Source: Arion vulgaris (taxonomy: Eukaryota; Mollusca; Gastropoda; Stylommatophora; Arionidae). Taken from it: a stretch of 64,000 nt of DNA. Numbering within the stretch: the stretch's first letter is position 1; every line of letters starts with the position of its first letter. The notes beneath the pieces are model-generated. The model searched no databases and was not told the DNA's origin. It saw only the letters and a list, made by a program, of their open reading frames with translations. Location of the stretch: assembly GCA_020796225.1 (NCBI GenBank), contig CM036767.1, positions 22,884,927-22,948,926 on the forward strand, in the 5' to 3' direction. Below, piece by piece: positions 22,238 to 33,110 of this stretch. A program made the position numbers and the translations under genes.

Positions 22238-22408
22238 TCAGGCCCTGAAGCCGTTTTATGACTAGCTTTGAGCAGGCCCTGAAGCCATTCTGTGACTGGC
22301 TTTGAGCAGGCCCTGAAGCCGTTCTGTGACTGGCTGTGAGCAGGCCCTGAAGCCGTTCTGTGACTGGCTGTCAGCAGGCCCTGAAGCCGTTCTGTGACTG
22401 GCTTTGAG
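22238..22408. repeat. 34-bp minisatellite, 5 copies
   Basis: The unit is 'caggccctgaagccgttctg' plus 'tgactggctttgag'. It is more GC-rich than its surroundings. Confidence 0.95.
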
Positions 22409-22534
22409 GGAGTTTAGTAATATTCAGAGTTTAATTGTCGTTACTCATACAAATACCTGGATTTGTTGGCCACTCATTTGTCTGTTGATAAATTTGTTTA
22501 TTGTTTGCTTACTATCTCAAAATGTATTGCGCAT

Positions 22535-22745
22535 TGTTGGTTACAACAGTAATGAGTTTAGTTATTGGTTACTGTACTGATGTCACCATACATGCACACA
22601 ATTTCCTTGTACAGATGTTATTGAAACATAGGTACACTGAACTATAAACAAATGAACTATGTATACTGATGGTTCCTGTGTCTCGCTGAGTTTAGTTATT
22701 GGTTATTGTACTGATGTCCCTATACATGTTCAACCATGACTTTCA
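22535..22745 (+). repeat. Dispersed repeat F, copy 2 with internal duplication
   Basis: 'gtttagttattggttactgt' then 'actgatgtc' occurs twice (22556 and 22690), separated by the 'ggttcctgtgtctcgctgag' block shared with 1-245. Confidence 0.5.
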
Positions 22746-22859
22746 TTCTGAACATAGTTTAAAAGACTCACATTGTGATGGTGATATCATAATGATGAAG
22801 AGGTCGTAATCTACAATGGATATAACCAGTTGATGTGCAACAGAAATAAAATTAGTTGC

Positions 22860-23135
22860 TGCTCAAAACGATCGGCTACCATTACCTAGATAGTTATTTT
22901 TTAAATATTGTTTTTCTTCGATCTTGTAGCACTTGAGCTTTCTGCTCTTCGGCTCGGTGCCATGGACATCGTAACTCTTCGGTTTGGTGCCACGAACACC
23001 GTAAATCAGGAGAACCTGCGTCTTTTCTGCCAGCCCGCGGAATTGAGCCGTACTCACCGGGGGGTTTATCACCCGTCGTCCAACGCGCTACGAACACGAT
23101 GGGAAGGCGGGCACCTAGAGAGTTATAAAACCATG
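22860..23135 (-). mobile_element. tRNA-like SINE candidate, GC-rich head
   Basis: The minus strand from about 23130 reads 'tagcgcgttggacgacggg' and, 45 bp on, 'gtacggctcaattccgcgg', which have A- and B-box character. Two internal copies of 'ggtgtcgtgg-ccgaagag' type sequence follow (22950-23000). A single copy here, so support comes only from the boxes and composition. Open frames on both strands (83-88 codons) are not convincing genes. Confidence 0.45.
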
Positions 23136-23282
23136 TTTGCAACACGGTATCGTTGGCTCATGTTTGAAAGATAGACTGCGATCAAAGATTATCACAAGTT
23201 GTCGCAGCCTGTCAACACACACGATAGACTGCCCATTAAAGAACGACTTCGGGTATGTCAGCTCTGACTATACAATTATTCA
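23136..23282. other. Short unassigned spacer
   Basis: No supported feature. Confidence 0.4.
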
Positions 23283-24187
23283 ACGACAACAATAACATAC
23301 ACGATTTGTCAAGAGTTTGTGCACTGTTGTCTACTCCACAAGCAGGTCGTACAAGAAAACATCAAAGAGAACAATAACATACACGATTTGTCAAGAGTTT
23401 ATGCACTGTTGTCTACTCCACAAGCAGGTCGTACAAGAAAACATCAAAGAGAACAATAACATACACGGTTTGTCAAGAGTTTATGCACTGTTGTCTACTC
23501 CACAAGCAGGTCGTACAAGAAAACATCAAAGAGAACAATAACATACACGGTTTGTCAAGAGTTTATGCACTGTTGTCTACTCCACAAGCAGGTCGTACAA
23601 GAAAACATCAAAGAGAACAATAACATACACGGTTTGTCAAGAGTTTATGCACTGTTGTCTACTCCACAAGCAGGTCGTACAAGAAAACATCAAAGAGAAC
23701 AATAACATACACGATTTGTCAAGAGTTTATGCACTGTTGTCTACTCCACAAGCAGGTCGTACAAGAAAACATCAAAGAGAACAATAACATACACGATTTG
23801 TCAAGAGTTTATGCACTGTTGTCTACTCCACAAGCAGGTCGTACAAGAAAACATCAAAGAGAACAATAACATACACGGTTTGTCAAGAGTTTGTGCACTG
23901 TTGTCTACTCCACAAGCAGGTCGTACAAGAAAACATCAAAGAGAACAATAACATACACGATTTGTCAAGAGTTTATGCACTGTTGTCTACTCCACAAGCA
24001 GGTCGTACAAGAAAACATCAAAGAGAACAATAACATACACGATTTGTCAAGAGTTTGTGCACTGTTGTCTACTCCACAAGCAGGTCGTACAAGAAAACAT
24101 CAAAGAGAACAATAACATACACGTTTTGTCAAGAGTTTGTGCACTGTTGTCTACTCCACAAGCAGGTCGTACAAGAAAACATCAACT
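23283..24187. repeat. 82-bp minisatellite, 11 copies, near identical
   Basis: The unit runs from 'caataacatacacgatttgt' through 'caagagtttatgcactgttg' and 'tctactccacaagcaggtcg' to 'catcaaagagaa'. Copies differ at only two or three sites (cacgR, gtttR). This is the most homogeneous long-unit array in the window, consistent with recent expansion. Confidence 0.98.
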
Positions 24188-24383
24188 CATAAGACGAGGT
24201 AGAGATAAGCATTCTTCTTCTTTGCGATCGCTATTTTGATAGAAGCGAAGCGATCTTATAATGAAGTCAACTGTTGTCTGGAGCTAATTCCTGGTATCAT
24301 TTAGTTTTGAATGTAATGTTGTGTTGTAGAACCAACATCCCTTTCTAGGGAGGATATCAAGGGAACAGTCTTGCAGTCTTATA
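24188..24383. other. Short unassigned spacer
   Basis: May include upstream LINE sequence. Not resolved. Confidence 0.35.
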
Positions 24384-25180
24384 ATGAAGTTGACTCATCT
24401 GGTGACATGTAGTTTTGAATGTAGTGGAGTGCTTAAACTCTCAAAGAAAGTGACGGTCACAAAAGCGATAGCCACAGGCAAATACTCAAATAACTACCAG
24501 GCAGAGGCAATAAGAACAGCGGTCGAAATGATCCTTGAGAGAAGAGGCACCTCTGCAACAAAGTCGTGATATTCACCGATGCTCTATCGGTCATGACAAC
24601 ACTCAAAACCGTAGGCAAAACAAAGCTCAATGAGCTGAAAGCGACCCGCAATGCACTAGCGCACTCACTCAAACGCACTGTCATTCAGTGGATACCATCA
24701 CATTGCAATATAAGCGGAAACGAACACGCCTACAAGTTAGCTAAAGAAGTCGGGCGACTACCTCAGACTGATCTCGAGATCAGTTATGAGAAAGCCAGAA
24801 CAACCATCAGCTAGCACTACAGAGACAAATGGACAACAGACCATCCTCAGCACAACAACAGCGACGGGTACTACGGTCTGTCTCGTAGTGAACAAGTTGC
24901 CATACTTCGCCTCCGTACCGGCCACAACAAGCTACGCGCCCACATGTTTCACAAATTAAAAAATTGGCACAACTAGCCTGTGCCCCGCAAAAGGCGGACA
25001 TGACGACAGAACACGTTCTGCAAGATTGTCAACTGATAGCAGGCATAAGAAAAGAAACCTGGCCTATAACACAGAGCTTCTCGAGAAGCTGTACGGAGGA
25101 ACGGAGTCCCTTCAAAAACGGTAAAATTAATGATAAAAGTTGGTTCATCAGTCTAGGCCGGGATCGCGAGAGAGAATGTA
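24384..25180 (+). mobile_element. LINE remnant with RNase H domain and Cys-rich tail
   Basis: The plus strand encodes the end of a Jockey/I-type non-LTR ORF2, the LINE groups that carry RNase H (family knowledge). In order: an RNase H start (Asn-Tyr-Gln-Ala-Glu-Ala near 24500), Phe-Thr-Asp-Ala-Leu-Ser with the first catalytic Asp at 24578, and Trp-Ile-Pro-Ser-His-Cys-Asn then Gly-Asn-Glu-His-Ala-Tyr at 24690-24733. A linker follows with Leu-Arg-Thr-Gly-His-Asn near 24915, then Thr-Glu-His-Val-Leu-Gln-Asp-Cys near 25015. It is broken by a frameshift near 24560, a stop at 24812-24814 and another frameshift near 24960. The expected Asp at 24731-24733 is Tyr (tac). The reverse transcriptase is missing. 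A related tail is at 55890-56230. Confidence 0.85.
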
Positions 25181-26100
25181 GTGGTATGTGGCCATTTTCC
25201 TTTCTATGGAGTACATACATGGGACAGTCTCATTTAGGATATGTTCTGTGGTTTTATCAGCAGTGTCACGTGGATACAGAGGGAATGTGGACAATCGTAT
25301 CTTGTGTAGGTTTGTATTCAGTCTGTTATGTCCTGTCTTGAGTCAAAAGTTGTTCGGTCCTTGTCTGTCGAGTGTGTGGTAGTCATGGTTGGATAGGTTT
25401 GTTTTTTTTTTCTAATGTCCAAGATCATTTTTATTTCAAAGTATGTAATTTCGTAGGTAAGAAGTGAAGTAGTCGTATGAAGTGGAATTGACAAAAACAG
25501 CTGAAAAGAAAAATTGACTTGCCCTCAAGTATCTACGTATTTCTTACTGAAACTGCAGAAGGGCAAAGCAACAATTGACAAAATACATAAGCTGGTTTAT
25601 GATTTAAACATCAGGAATCAGGAGAAAATCTGCAGAAGAATATAGCCAACCAGTTTCACGGTTTCATATGTTATCCAAGGAGTGAAAATAGAAAGGGCAT
25701 CGCGTTGAGCCATGTTCTATTAAGCTCCAATCTGTCTTTTTTTAATGACAACCACACGACTAGATTAGTGTCGCGATCTTAGGACACAGATGGTGTCACC
25801 AGTCTGGCACTAATCTCCACTACGAACTCTGCTTTTGCACTATCGAATGTCCTCGCGTTACAGGAAAGTGATCCTCTCCCCTGCTTTGACCTTCTTGACA
25901 AAGCCAAGACGTTGCGACACAAAAGGCCCAATCATGTCTTTAATTACACAACATGTCATAGTAATCATTAACATCTAATATGTATATTGTGACATAATGA
26001 CAGATAGATAGCGTGATCTGCAACCCCTCTGCTGGAATGAAAAGATTTAAAAATCGTGGTTGGCAAAGAACGTTGCTACACAATCATAGCGGAGAATCCA
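25181..26100. other. Unassigned spacer
   Basis: About 900 bp with no recognisable gene or array. Frames near 25188-25382 have no domain. Confidence 0.45.
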
Positions 26101-26111
26101 GAAAACAAAAC

Positions 26112-26515
26112 AAATATGTTTAATGTGGCTATAAGAAGTCTGATGTCCGGCACAAAGCCATTAATGGTTTCAAAGAATTGACCAGTAAAGTAAATATGTT
26201 TAATGTGGCTATAAGAAGTCTGATGTCCGGCACAAAGCCATTATTGGTTTCAAAGAATTGACCAGTAAAGTAAATATGTTTAATGTGGCTATAAGAAGTC
26301 TGATGTCCGGCACAAAGCCATTAATGGTTTCAAAGAATTGACCAGTAAAGTAAATATGTTTAATGTGGCTATAAGAAGTCTGATGTCCGGCACAAAGCCA
26401 TTAATGGTTTCAAAGAATTGACCAGTAAAGTAAATATGTTTAATGTGGTGATAAGAAGTCTGATGCCCGACACAAAACCACCAGTGGTTTCAAAGAATTG
26501 ACCAGTAAAGTAAAG
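26112..26515. repeat. 80-bp minisatellite, 5 copies
   Basis: The unit runs from 'taaatatgtttaatgtggct' through 'ataagaagtctgatgtccgg' and 'cacaaagccattaatggttt' to 'accagtaaag'. The first four are near identical. The fifth, rightmost, carries several changes, as expected at an array edge. Confidence 0.97.
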
Positions 26516-26789
26516 GCTGAATTATGTTAGACTTTCATAACACAAGTAAGTGGTGATAATGGTATACATCTATTGTCATACAAACGGTCAGTTTGATTAG
26601 AGAATGAACATTAGGACTACCTGCCAATACGATTTTGTTTTAATATATGCGACTCGTTTGACGTAATATTGACAACATAAGCAGAAAAGTGACAGGGGGT
26701 TGTTTAGCGAAACTGTTGAAAATGATCACCAGTTTGATATTAAGAATGTTCTTTGTGATTTTATTAACACCGGTAAATCTTACACTAAT
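26516..26789. other. Unassigned spacer
   Basis: May contain eroded upstream LINE sequence. No motif is clear. Confidence 0.35.
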
Positions 26790-27180
26790 TTCATATCAAA
26801 GGTGGGTGTAGTAAATGATTTTAGCAGTAAATAGTGTGGGATGAAAGACAATGAGAGAGCGGATGCACTGGTGAGCAATGCTACGATCGAGAATGGGTCT
26901 TCTATGGACAAAAGCGACATCATCAACGCTCTAAGAGAAAATATACACCCAGAAGAATTCAACGAAGAAGATAATGGGTAATCTTTATCTCGGTTGCTTA
27001 AGGTATGAATACCGATAGGTGCGGCAAGACGGGAAAACCGCGAGAGAAAACCCCAGTATATACATCAACACAGAACGGAAATCGTTAGCCTAAACACCCT
27101 GAAATACATGCTTAAGACGAGATGGGAGCAGCAATTATAGACATGACCTTTGTGCGATGAAGACGATTCTCAAGTGAACA
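26790..27180 (+). mobile_element. LINE RNase H C-terminal remnant
   Basis: From 26837 the plus strand reads Cys-Gly-Met-Lys-Asp-Asn-Glu-Arg-Ala-Asp-Ala-Leu-Val, the final RNase H motif. The catalytic Asp is kept, unlike the copy at 24.4 kb. It continues with Met-Asp-Lys-Ser-Asp-Ile-Ile-Asn-Ala-Leu, then Ser-Leu-Asn-Thr-Leu-Lys-Tyr-Met-Leu-Lys near 27095 and Leu-Cys-Asp-Glu-Asp-Asp-Ser near 27155. Several stops interrupt it. It is a different family from the 24.4-kb copy. Everything upstream is lost or unrecognisable. Confidence 0.7.
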
Positions 27181-27189
27181 ATCCGCAGA

Positions 27190-27432
27190 AATACTACTAC
27201 ATAGTCAATCGTGGTTGACTAATTACTACATAGTCAATCGTGATTGATTAATTAATACATAGTCAATCGTGATTGATTAATTACTACATAGTCAATCGTG
27301 ATTGATTAATTACTACATAGTCAATCGTGATTGATTAATTACTACATAGTCAATCGTGATTGATTAATTACTACATAGTCAATCGTGATTGATTAATTAC
27401 TACATAGTCAATCGTGGCTGATTAATTACAAT
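27190..27432. repeat. 29-bp minisatellite, 8 copies
   Basis: The unit is 'tactacatagtcaatcgtga' plus 'ttgattaat'. It starts about 10 bp from the end of the LINE remnant. Each unit contains the inverted repeat 'tcaatcgtgattga'. Confidence 0.96.
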
Positions 27433-27454
27433 ATAAATAGTTTATGGACAACGA

Positions 27455-28366
27455 ATCTTCATTACTTCAAGAGTGTATTATCATATGAATCCTTCATTAC
27501 TTCAAGAGTGCATTATCATATGAATCTTTCATTAGTTCAAGAGTGCATTATCATATGAATCTTCATTACTTCAAGAGTGTATTATCATATGAATCTTCAT
27601 TTCTTCAAGAGTGCATTATCATATGAATCTTCATTACTTCAAGAGTGTATTATCATATGAATCTTTCATTAGTTCAAGAGTGTATTATCATATGAATCCT
27701 TCATTAGTTCAAGAGTGTATTATCATATGAATCTTCATTACTTCAAGAGTGTATTATCATATGAATCTTTCATTACTTCAAGAGTGTATTATCATATGAA
27801 TCTTTCATTACTTCAAGAGTGTATTATCATATGAATCTGTCATTACTTCAAGAGTGTATTATCATATGAATCCTTCATTACTTCAAGAGTGTATTATCAT
27901 ATGAATCTTCATTACTTCAAGAGTGCATTATCATATGAATCCTTCATTACTTCAAGAGTGTATTATCATATGAATCCTTCATTAGTTCAAGAGTGTATTA
28001 TCATATGAATCTTCATTACTTCAAGAGTGTATTATTATATGAATCTTTCATTACTTCAGGAGTGTATTATCATATGAATATTTCATTACTTCAAGAGTGT
28101 ATTATCATATGAATCTTTCATTACTTCAAGAGTGTATTATCATATGAGTCCTTCATTACTTCAAGAGTGTATTATCATATGAATCTTCATTACTTCAAGA
28201 GTGCGTTATCATATGAATCCTTCATTACTTCAAGAGTGCATTGTCATATGAATCCTTCATTACTTCAAGAGTGTATTATCATATGAATCCTTCATTACTT
28301 CAAGAGTGTATTATCATATGAATCCTTGATTACTTCAAGAGTGTATTATCATATGAATCCTTCAAT
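27455..28366. repeat. 34/35-bp minisatellite, about 26 copies
   Basis: The unit is 'cttcattacttcaagagtgt' plus 'attatcatatgaatc', with or without one extra T or C before 'cttcatt'. Each copy has an NdeI-type 'catatg'. 'ttagttc' and 'gtgcatt' variants are scattered. Confidence 0.97.
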
Positions 28367-28609
28367 GTTGGAAAAGAAGAAATATAATGCTTCAAAATCA
28401 TAAACAACCCACAGAACAAAGAGTTCTCTAATGAGAAGCAAATCTTACTACAAGTAAGTTTGTTTCCTTGCTTCTTCGTCACTCGATTCCTTTTATGCCT
28501 TTTAGAGTTCAGGCTACGTGAAGACTCCTGGCAAGTTCTATTCTAGTGGGTCTCAAGTATGGTGTTTCCTAACGACTTTCATATTTTGAAAGTCCATCGT
28601 TTACAAACA
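28367..28609. other. Unassigned spacer
   Basis: No supported feature. Confidence 0.4.
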
Positions 28610-28868
28610 ACTTGTTACTGTACGTAACATCGCTCTTTAGGCGGTGAAGGACTGGAATGGGGGAGGATGCATATGCTTGTTGCAATTTATGTGCGCATTG
28701 CTAGTGCAGTCGTCGTGTAACTGTTCATGTTAGGAATTTTCTTTATGACCTCGACAGGAAACAAACTCCTTGGCCTCACCGTGGATTGAACCCAGGTATC
28801 CGGTATGGGATCTTGCGATCTAACCCATTCGATCAGTAGCTAGCCACAAATAAGTAACGGCACAAAAC
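28610..28868 (-). mobile_element. SINE-D, full head, copy 3
   Basis: The minus strand has 'gtggctagctactgatcgaa' then B-box-like 'cctgggttcaatccacgg'. The body 'aacatgaacagttacacgac', 'cgactgcactagcaatgcg' and 'ctaaagagcgatgttacgta' matches copies at 1820 and 2150 in order. It has the clearest tRNA-like head of the family. Confidence 0.78.
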
Positions 28869-29219
28869 CGACTGATCTATACTAGTTTCTATATCACTGT
28901 AGCACAACGGGGAACAAAACAGTCGATTGACTGGCTAAAGTTAGTAGTACAATGAAACTTACAAAAATAAGAGTAGACCTAATCAGCATTTAATTATAAA
29001 CATCATTAAATTTTACATTTTATCAAAAGAATTGGAACAAAATTCCACCAAGGCCAGTCCCTTCAAGATTCCGACGAGCTAGGACAGATTATTATAGACT
29101 TGGTCAACACAAACAAACGACATTCCACATAGGCGAATCGGCAATTTGCCCATGTAGCATTGCACCAACAAACTAAACGTTGACCACATACTTCATGCAT
29201 ATAAACTCTATGCTAGAGA
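28869..29219. other. Unassigned spacer
   Basis: No supported feature. Confidence 0.45.
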
Positions 29220-29221
29220 TA

Positions 29222-29590
29222 TCCAAGAGAAGAAGATTTAGTCAGAAAGAACAATAGAAAAGAGAAGAAGATTTAGTGAGAAAAGAAAGTACAATGGTGA
29301 AGAGAAGAAGATTTAGTAAGAAAGTGCAATGGAGAATAGAAGAAGATTTAGTGAGAAAAGAAAGTACAATGGAGAATAGAAGAAGATTTAGTCCAGAAAA
29401 TACAATGGAGAAGAGAAGAAGATTTAGGCAGAAAAGAATGTACAATGGAGAAGAGAAGAAGATTTAGTGAGAAAGAATGTAAATGAAGAGAATAATATTT
29501 AATCATGAAGGAGAGAACAATGGAGAAGAGATAAAGACTTAGTCAGAAAGAATGTAAAAAAAAAAGAAGAAGATTTAGTCACAAATAATT
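29222..29590. repeat. Irregular 35-40-bp purine-rich minisatellite
   Basis: The unit is about 'agaagaagatttagtgagaa' plus 'agaatgtacaatggagaag'. Copies are clean up to 29480 and then decay. The plus strand is almost all purine. Confidence 0.9.
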
Positions 29591-29689
29591 GAAAAGAAGA
29601 GAAGAAGATTCCCTCAAAGACACATTATTTGTATATTCAATAATGGCTGAACAGTTTAACATTTATAAAACATATTCTATTGTTGGCTA

Positions 29690-29822
29690 TCAATCACTAC
29701 TTCAAGTGTACATGATAATGTCAATCATTACTTCAAGTGTACATTATAATGTCAATCATTACTCAAGTGTACATTATAATGTCAACATTACTTCATGTAC
29801 ATTATAATATCAATCATAATTG
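29690..29822. repeat. 31-bp minisatellite, about 4 copies
   Basis: The unit is 'caatcattacttcaagtgta' plus 'cattataatgt', losing bases toward the right. Confidence 0.9.
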
Positions 29823-29861
29823 ATCAATGACAATAGTGACATCTACATTTTAGGCTTACAG

Positions 29862-30452
29862 AAAAATCACTACTACATTGATACATTCTTACAGAACAAT
29901 CACTACTACATTGATACATTCTTACAGAACAATCACTACTACAATGATACATTCTTACAGAACAATCACTACTACAATGATACATTCTTACAGAACAATC
30001 ACTACTACAATGATACATTCTTACAGAACAATCACTACTACAATGATACATTCTTATAGAACAATCACTACTACAATGATACATTCTTACAGAACAATCA
30101 CTACTACAATGATACATTCTTACAGAACAATCACTACTACAATGATACAGTCTTACAGATCAATCACTACTACAATGATACAGTCTTACAGAGCAATCAC
30201 TACTACAATGATACATTCTTACAGAGCAATCACTACTACAATGATACATTCTTACAGAACAATCACTACTACAATGATACATTCTTACAGAACAATCACT
30301 ACTACAATGATACAGTCTTACAGAGCAATCACTACTACAATGATACAGTCTTACAGAACAATCACTACTGCAATGATACAGTCTTACAGAGCAATCACTA
30401 CTACAATGATACAGTCTTACAGAACAATCACTACTACAATGATACATTCTTT
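29862..30452. repeat. 33-bp minisatellite, 18 copies
   Basis: The unit is 'cttacagaacaatcactact' plus 'acaatgatacatt'. 33 is a multiple of 3, giving an 11-residue periodic frame on each strand. 'gatacag' variants cluster in the right half, and 'agagc' variants are interleaved. Confidence 0.97.
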
Positions 30453-30469
30453 CTTTCTTCTTCTTGTCT

Positions 30470-30642
30470 CTAATCCTGTTTTGTCTGACAGCATCAGGAT
30501 AAGAAGAGATTTATGAATCCTGTTTTGTCTGACAGCGTCAGGATAAGAAGAGATTTCTGAATCCTGTTTTGTCTGACAGCGTCAGGATAAGAAGAGATTT
30601 CTGAATCCTGTTTTGTCTGACAGCGTCAGGATAAGAAGAGAT
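30470..30642. repeat. 44-bp array formed from a LINE 3' tail
   Basis: About 4 copies of 'aatcctgttttgtctgacag' plus 'cgtcaggataagaagagatttctg'. The last unit flows without a break into the LINE end at 30636. On the minus strand the unit therefore contains the final LINE codons and the following 3' sequence. Each unit has 'ctgacagcgtcag', a 5-bp stem hairpin. Confidence 0.9.
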
Positions 30643-30968
30643 TTCTAGAACAAGCCTTTATGTGCGATTCACAAATATTGTCTTTCGTCGACTCTGTTAT
30701 CTCTGAGATCCATCTTTTGCTTGGCCGGCCTTTTGCTTTGTATCCATTGTATCGGAGCAACATCGCTCTTTGAGGTGCACAGTCTGTTGTTAATCTGCTT
30801 ATGTGACGGAACCATTTAATTTGTTGTTTCTTGATGAAGTTTTTTCCTGATGTCTTCATTTCAGTTTTCTGTGGATGGACCGCGTGTATCGTAGCTTGAA
30901 TGTAATAGACCTGTGAACTTTGTAACCCATCTAGGACATGCCGAAGCCAATGGAACAGACCTAGCAAG
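30625..30968 (-). mobile_element. LINE ORF2 C-terminal remnant (113 codons open)
   Basis: The minus strand encodes Ile-Lys-Trp-Phe-Arg-His-Ile-Ser-Arg-Leu (residues 50-59), the position of the usual Lys-Trp-Phe-Gly-His motif. Lys-Gly-Arg-Pro-Ser-Lys-Arg-Trp follows at residues 78-85, and a terminal Cys-Ser-Arg-Asn-Leu-Phe-Leu-Ser. The frame is open to the stop, making this one of the least damaged LINE tails here. Truncated before any reverse-transcriptase motif. Confidence 0.82.
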
Positions 30969-31727
30969 ACGATAGTGGTATAATCTAATTTGTACTCATA
31001 GAATTATGAACGGTACATTATCATATGATAAATAATGACTGAAAAATTACTTCCTACAAATAAACAGTTTAATATTATATATATGTTCTCCTTCTTTCAG
31101 AGACATATTACCATATGGTCAACCATCCATGACTGATCAAGCATATCTCCACTAGAAACATCTACGGTGTATTGTTAATGATCCAATGATTGGAGAATTA
31201 TGATGTAAGCAATACTGACCGATAATCATTACTACATTCAATTTGACAAATAATATCACTAACTATAATCTTCCATCACAAAGGTTCCCAAACTTGTTCA
31301 AGACACCACCCACTTTGCACGACATAAACTGTATAACTCCCACCCCCTCCCTTCCCCCACATATATACATTACTCTATTTTCTCTTAAACAAAGAAAATT
31401 GCGATATATTTCTGTCATACATGGTCAATTTTCAAATGATTAAATACATGAAATAGAAAATTGATGACAAAATGGATCGTGTAAGACGGGTAAAATGAAA
31501 TAAAAATGCAGAATTCAAATTTTAAATGATTATTCAATCCCAAAATCACGAAAATAATTTATTTTAAAACATATATTATTGATTTCTTCTGTAAGGAGCC
31601 ACAGAGCCCATAATCGTCTGAACGTGACCCAGAAGCTTCTGAACACACTATCGCCCACCTAGTAGGCTTCAGTGTTCACTGAGGGGGCGAGGGCGCCCCA
31701 CCCACTTTGGTAACCTATACCCTAGAA
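30969..31727. other. Unassigned spacer
   Basis: Includes a Pro-rich 66-codon frame at 31243-31443 without a recognisable domain, and a GC-richer patch at 31600-31720. No gene is supported. Confidence 0.45.
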
Positions 31728-32062
31728 TCACATGTCTCAAAGTGAGCAATGACCTGGAGACGAGGACAATTTACAAATACATATCGTATTTTAAATATGA
31801 ATGTGTCAAATACATGAAACCATCAACTTACTAAGTTAACTAGTTGACATGATATTATCTAAGTGGATCAAACAATATTTACCGCAAGACTAGAGATCTT
31901 CAGAAGTAGTATTCCTGATTGACTGAACTATAATAAGCACACACACATGTCCAGTAGACGCTTTTTTAACTGACTTATACTACACGCAATACTGACCAAT
32001 GATGACTAGTACCGTAAACTGACAAAAATTAGCACAAACTATAATATTTTCTCACTTCCTAC
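31728..32062. repeat. Segmental duplication block, copy 1
   Basis: It begins 'tctcaaagtgagcaatgacc' and contains 'atgatattatctaagtgg' and 'accgcaagactagagatctt'. The blocks are repeated in order at 32068-32345 and 32874-33110. Confidence 0.88.
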
Positions 32063-32067
32063 ACGAC

Positions 32068-32345
32068 CACGTCTCAAAGTGAGCAATGACCTGGAGACGA
32101 GGTTACTTTAAAAATACATTTTATATCTGAAATATGAGTGCTTCAACTACATGAAAGTATCATCTCAGTAAATGTACATGATATTATATAAGAAGATCAG
32201 ACAATGGTTACCACAAGACTAGAGATCTTAAATAGTAGTTTTTTTCTTCAAATTTACTGAGCTAAAATAAGAACAAAAGTCCGGTAGACACTTCTTCAAC
32301 TGACTTATGCTACTCTATGCAATACTGACTGATGATGACTAATAG
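32068..32345. repeat. Segmental duplication block, copy 2
   Basis: It shares the block order of copy 1, with 'accacaagactagagatctt'. It is followed directly by the 35-bp array. Confidence 0.88.
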
Positions 32346-32762
32346 TACATTATACTTGACAAATACCCTCACTAACTTAGTACATTAAACTTGACAAATA
32401 CCATCACTAACTTAGTACATTAAACTTGACAAATACCATCACTAACTTAGTACATTAAACTTGACAAATACCATCACTAACTTAGTACATTAAACTTGAC
32501 AAATACCATCACTAACTTAGTACATTAAACTTGACAAATACCATCACTAACTTAGTACATTAAACTTGACAAATACCTTCACTAACTTAGTACATTAAAC
32601 TTGACAAATACCATCACTAACTTAGTACATTAAACTTGACAAATACCATCACTAACTTAGTACATTAAACTTGACAAATACCATCACTAACTTAGTACAT
32701 TAAACTTGACAAATACCATCACTAACTTAGTACATTAAACTTGACAAATACCATCACTAACT
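32345..32762. repeat. 35-bp minisatellite, 12 copies
   Basis: The unit is 'cttagtacattaaacttgac' plus 'aaataccatcactaa', almost invariant. It sits at the point where duplicated blocks 1 and 2 have only a single 'aaactgacaaaaattagcac'-like sequence. Confidence 0.97.
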
Positions 32763-32763
32763 G

Positions 32764-32880
32764 TACACTTCCATCACTTCCTACACGCACAAACTTCCTA
32801 CACGCACAAACTTCCTACACGCACAAACTTCCTACACGCACAAACTTCCTACACACACAAACTTCCTACACGCACAAATC
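32764..32880. repeat. 17-bp minisatellite, about 6 copies
   Basis: The unit is 'cttcctacacgcacaaa'. It sits between the 35-bp array and duplication block 3. The single-copy sequence 'cttcctacacgaccacgt' lies at the same place before block 2. Confidence 0.95.
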
Positions 32881-33110
32881 TCAAAGAGAGCAATGACCTG
32901 GAGACGAGACCACTTTAAAAATACATTTCGTATCTGAAATATGAATGCTTCAAATACATGAAACAATCAACTCACTAAGTTAGCTATTTAACATGATATT
33001 ATCTAAGTGGGTGAAACAATATTTACCACAAGACTTGATTTCTTGAACAGTAGTATTCCTAAATTACTGTACTAAAATAAATACACAAAAGTCCAGTAGA
33101 TACTTGTCCT
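32874..33110. repeat. Segmental duplication block, copy 3
   Basis: It starts 'tctcaaagagagcaatgacc' and has 'atgatattatctaagtggg' and 'accacaagacttgatttctt'. It is truncated at the right end. Confidence 0.86.

Noticed and set aside
22863..23174. GC-rich 83-88-codon frames on both strands
   Set aside because: No recognisable domain. The interval fits a tRNA-headed SINE candidate better.
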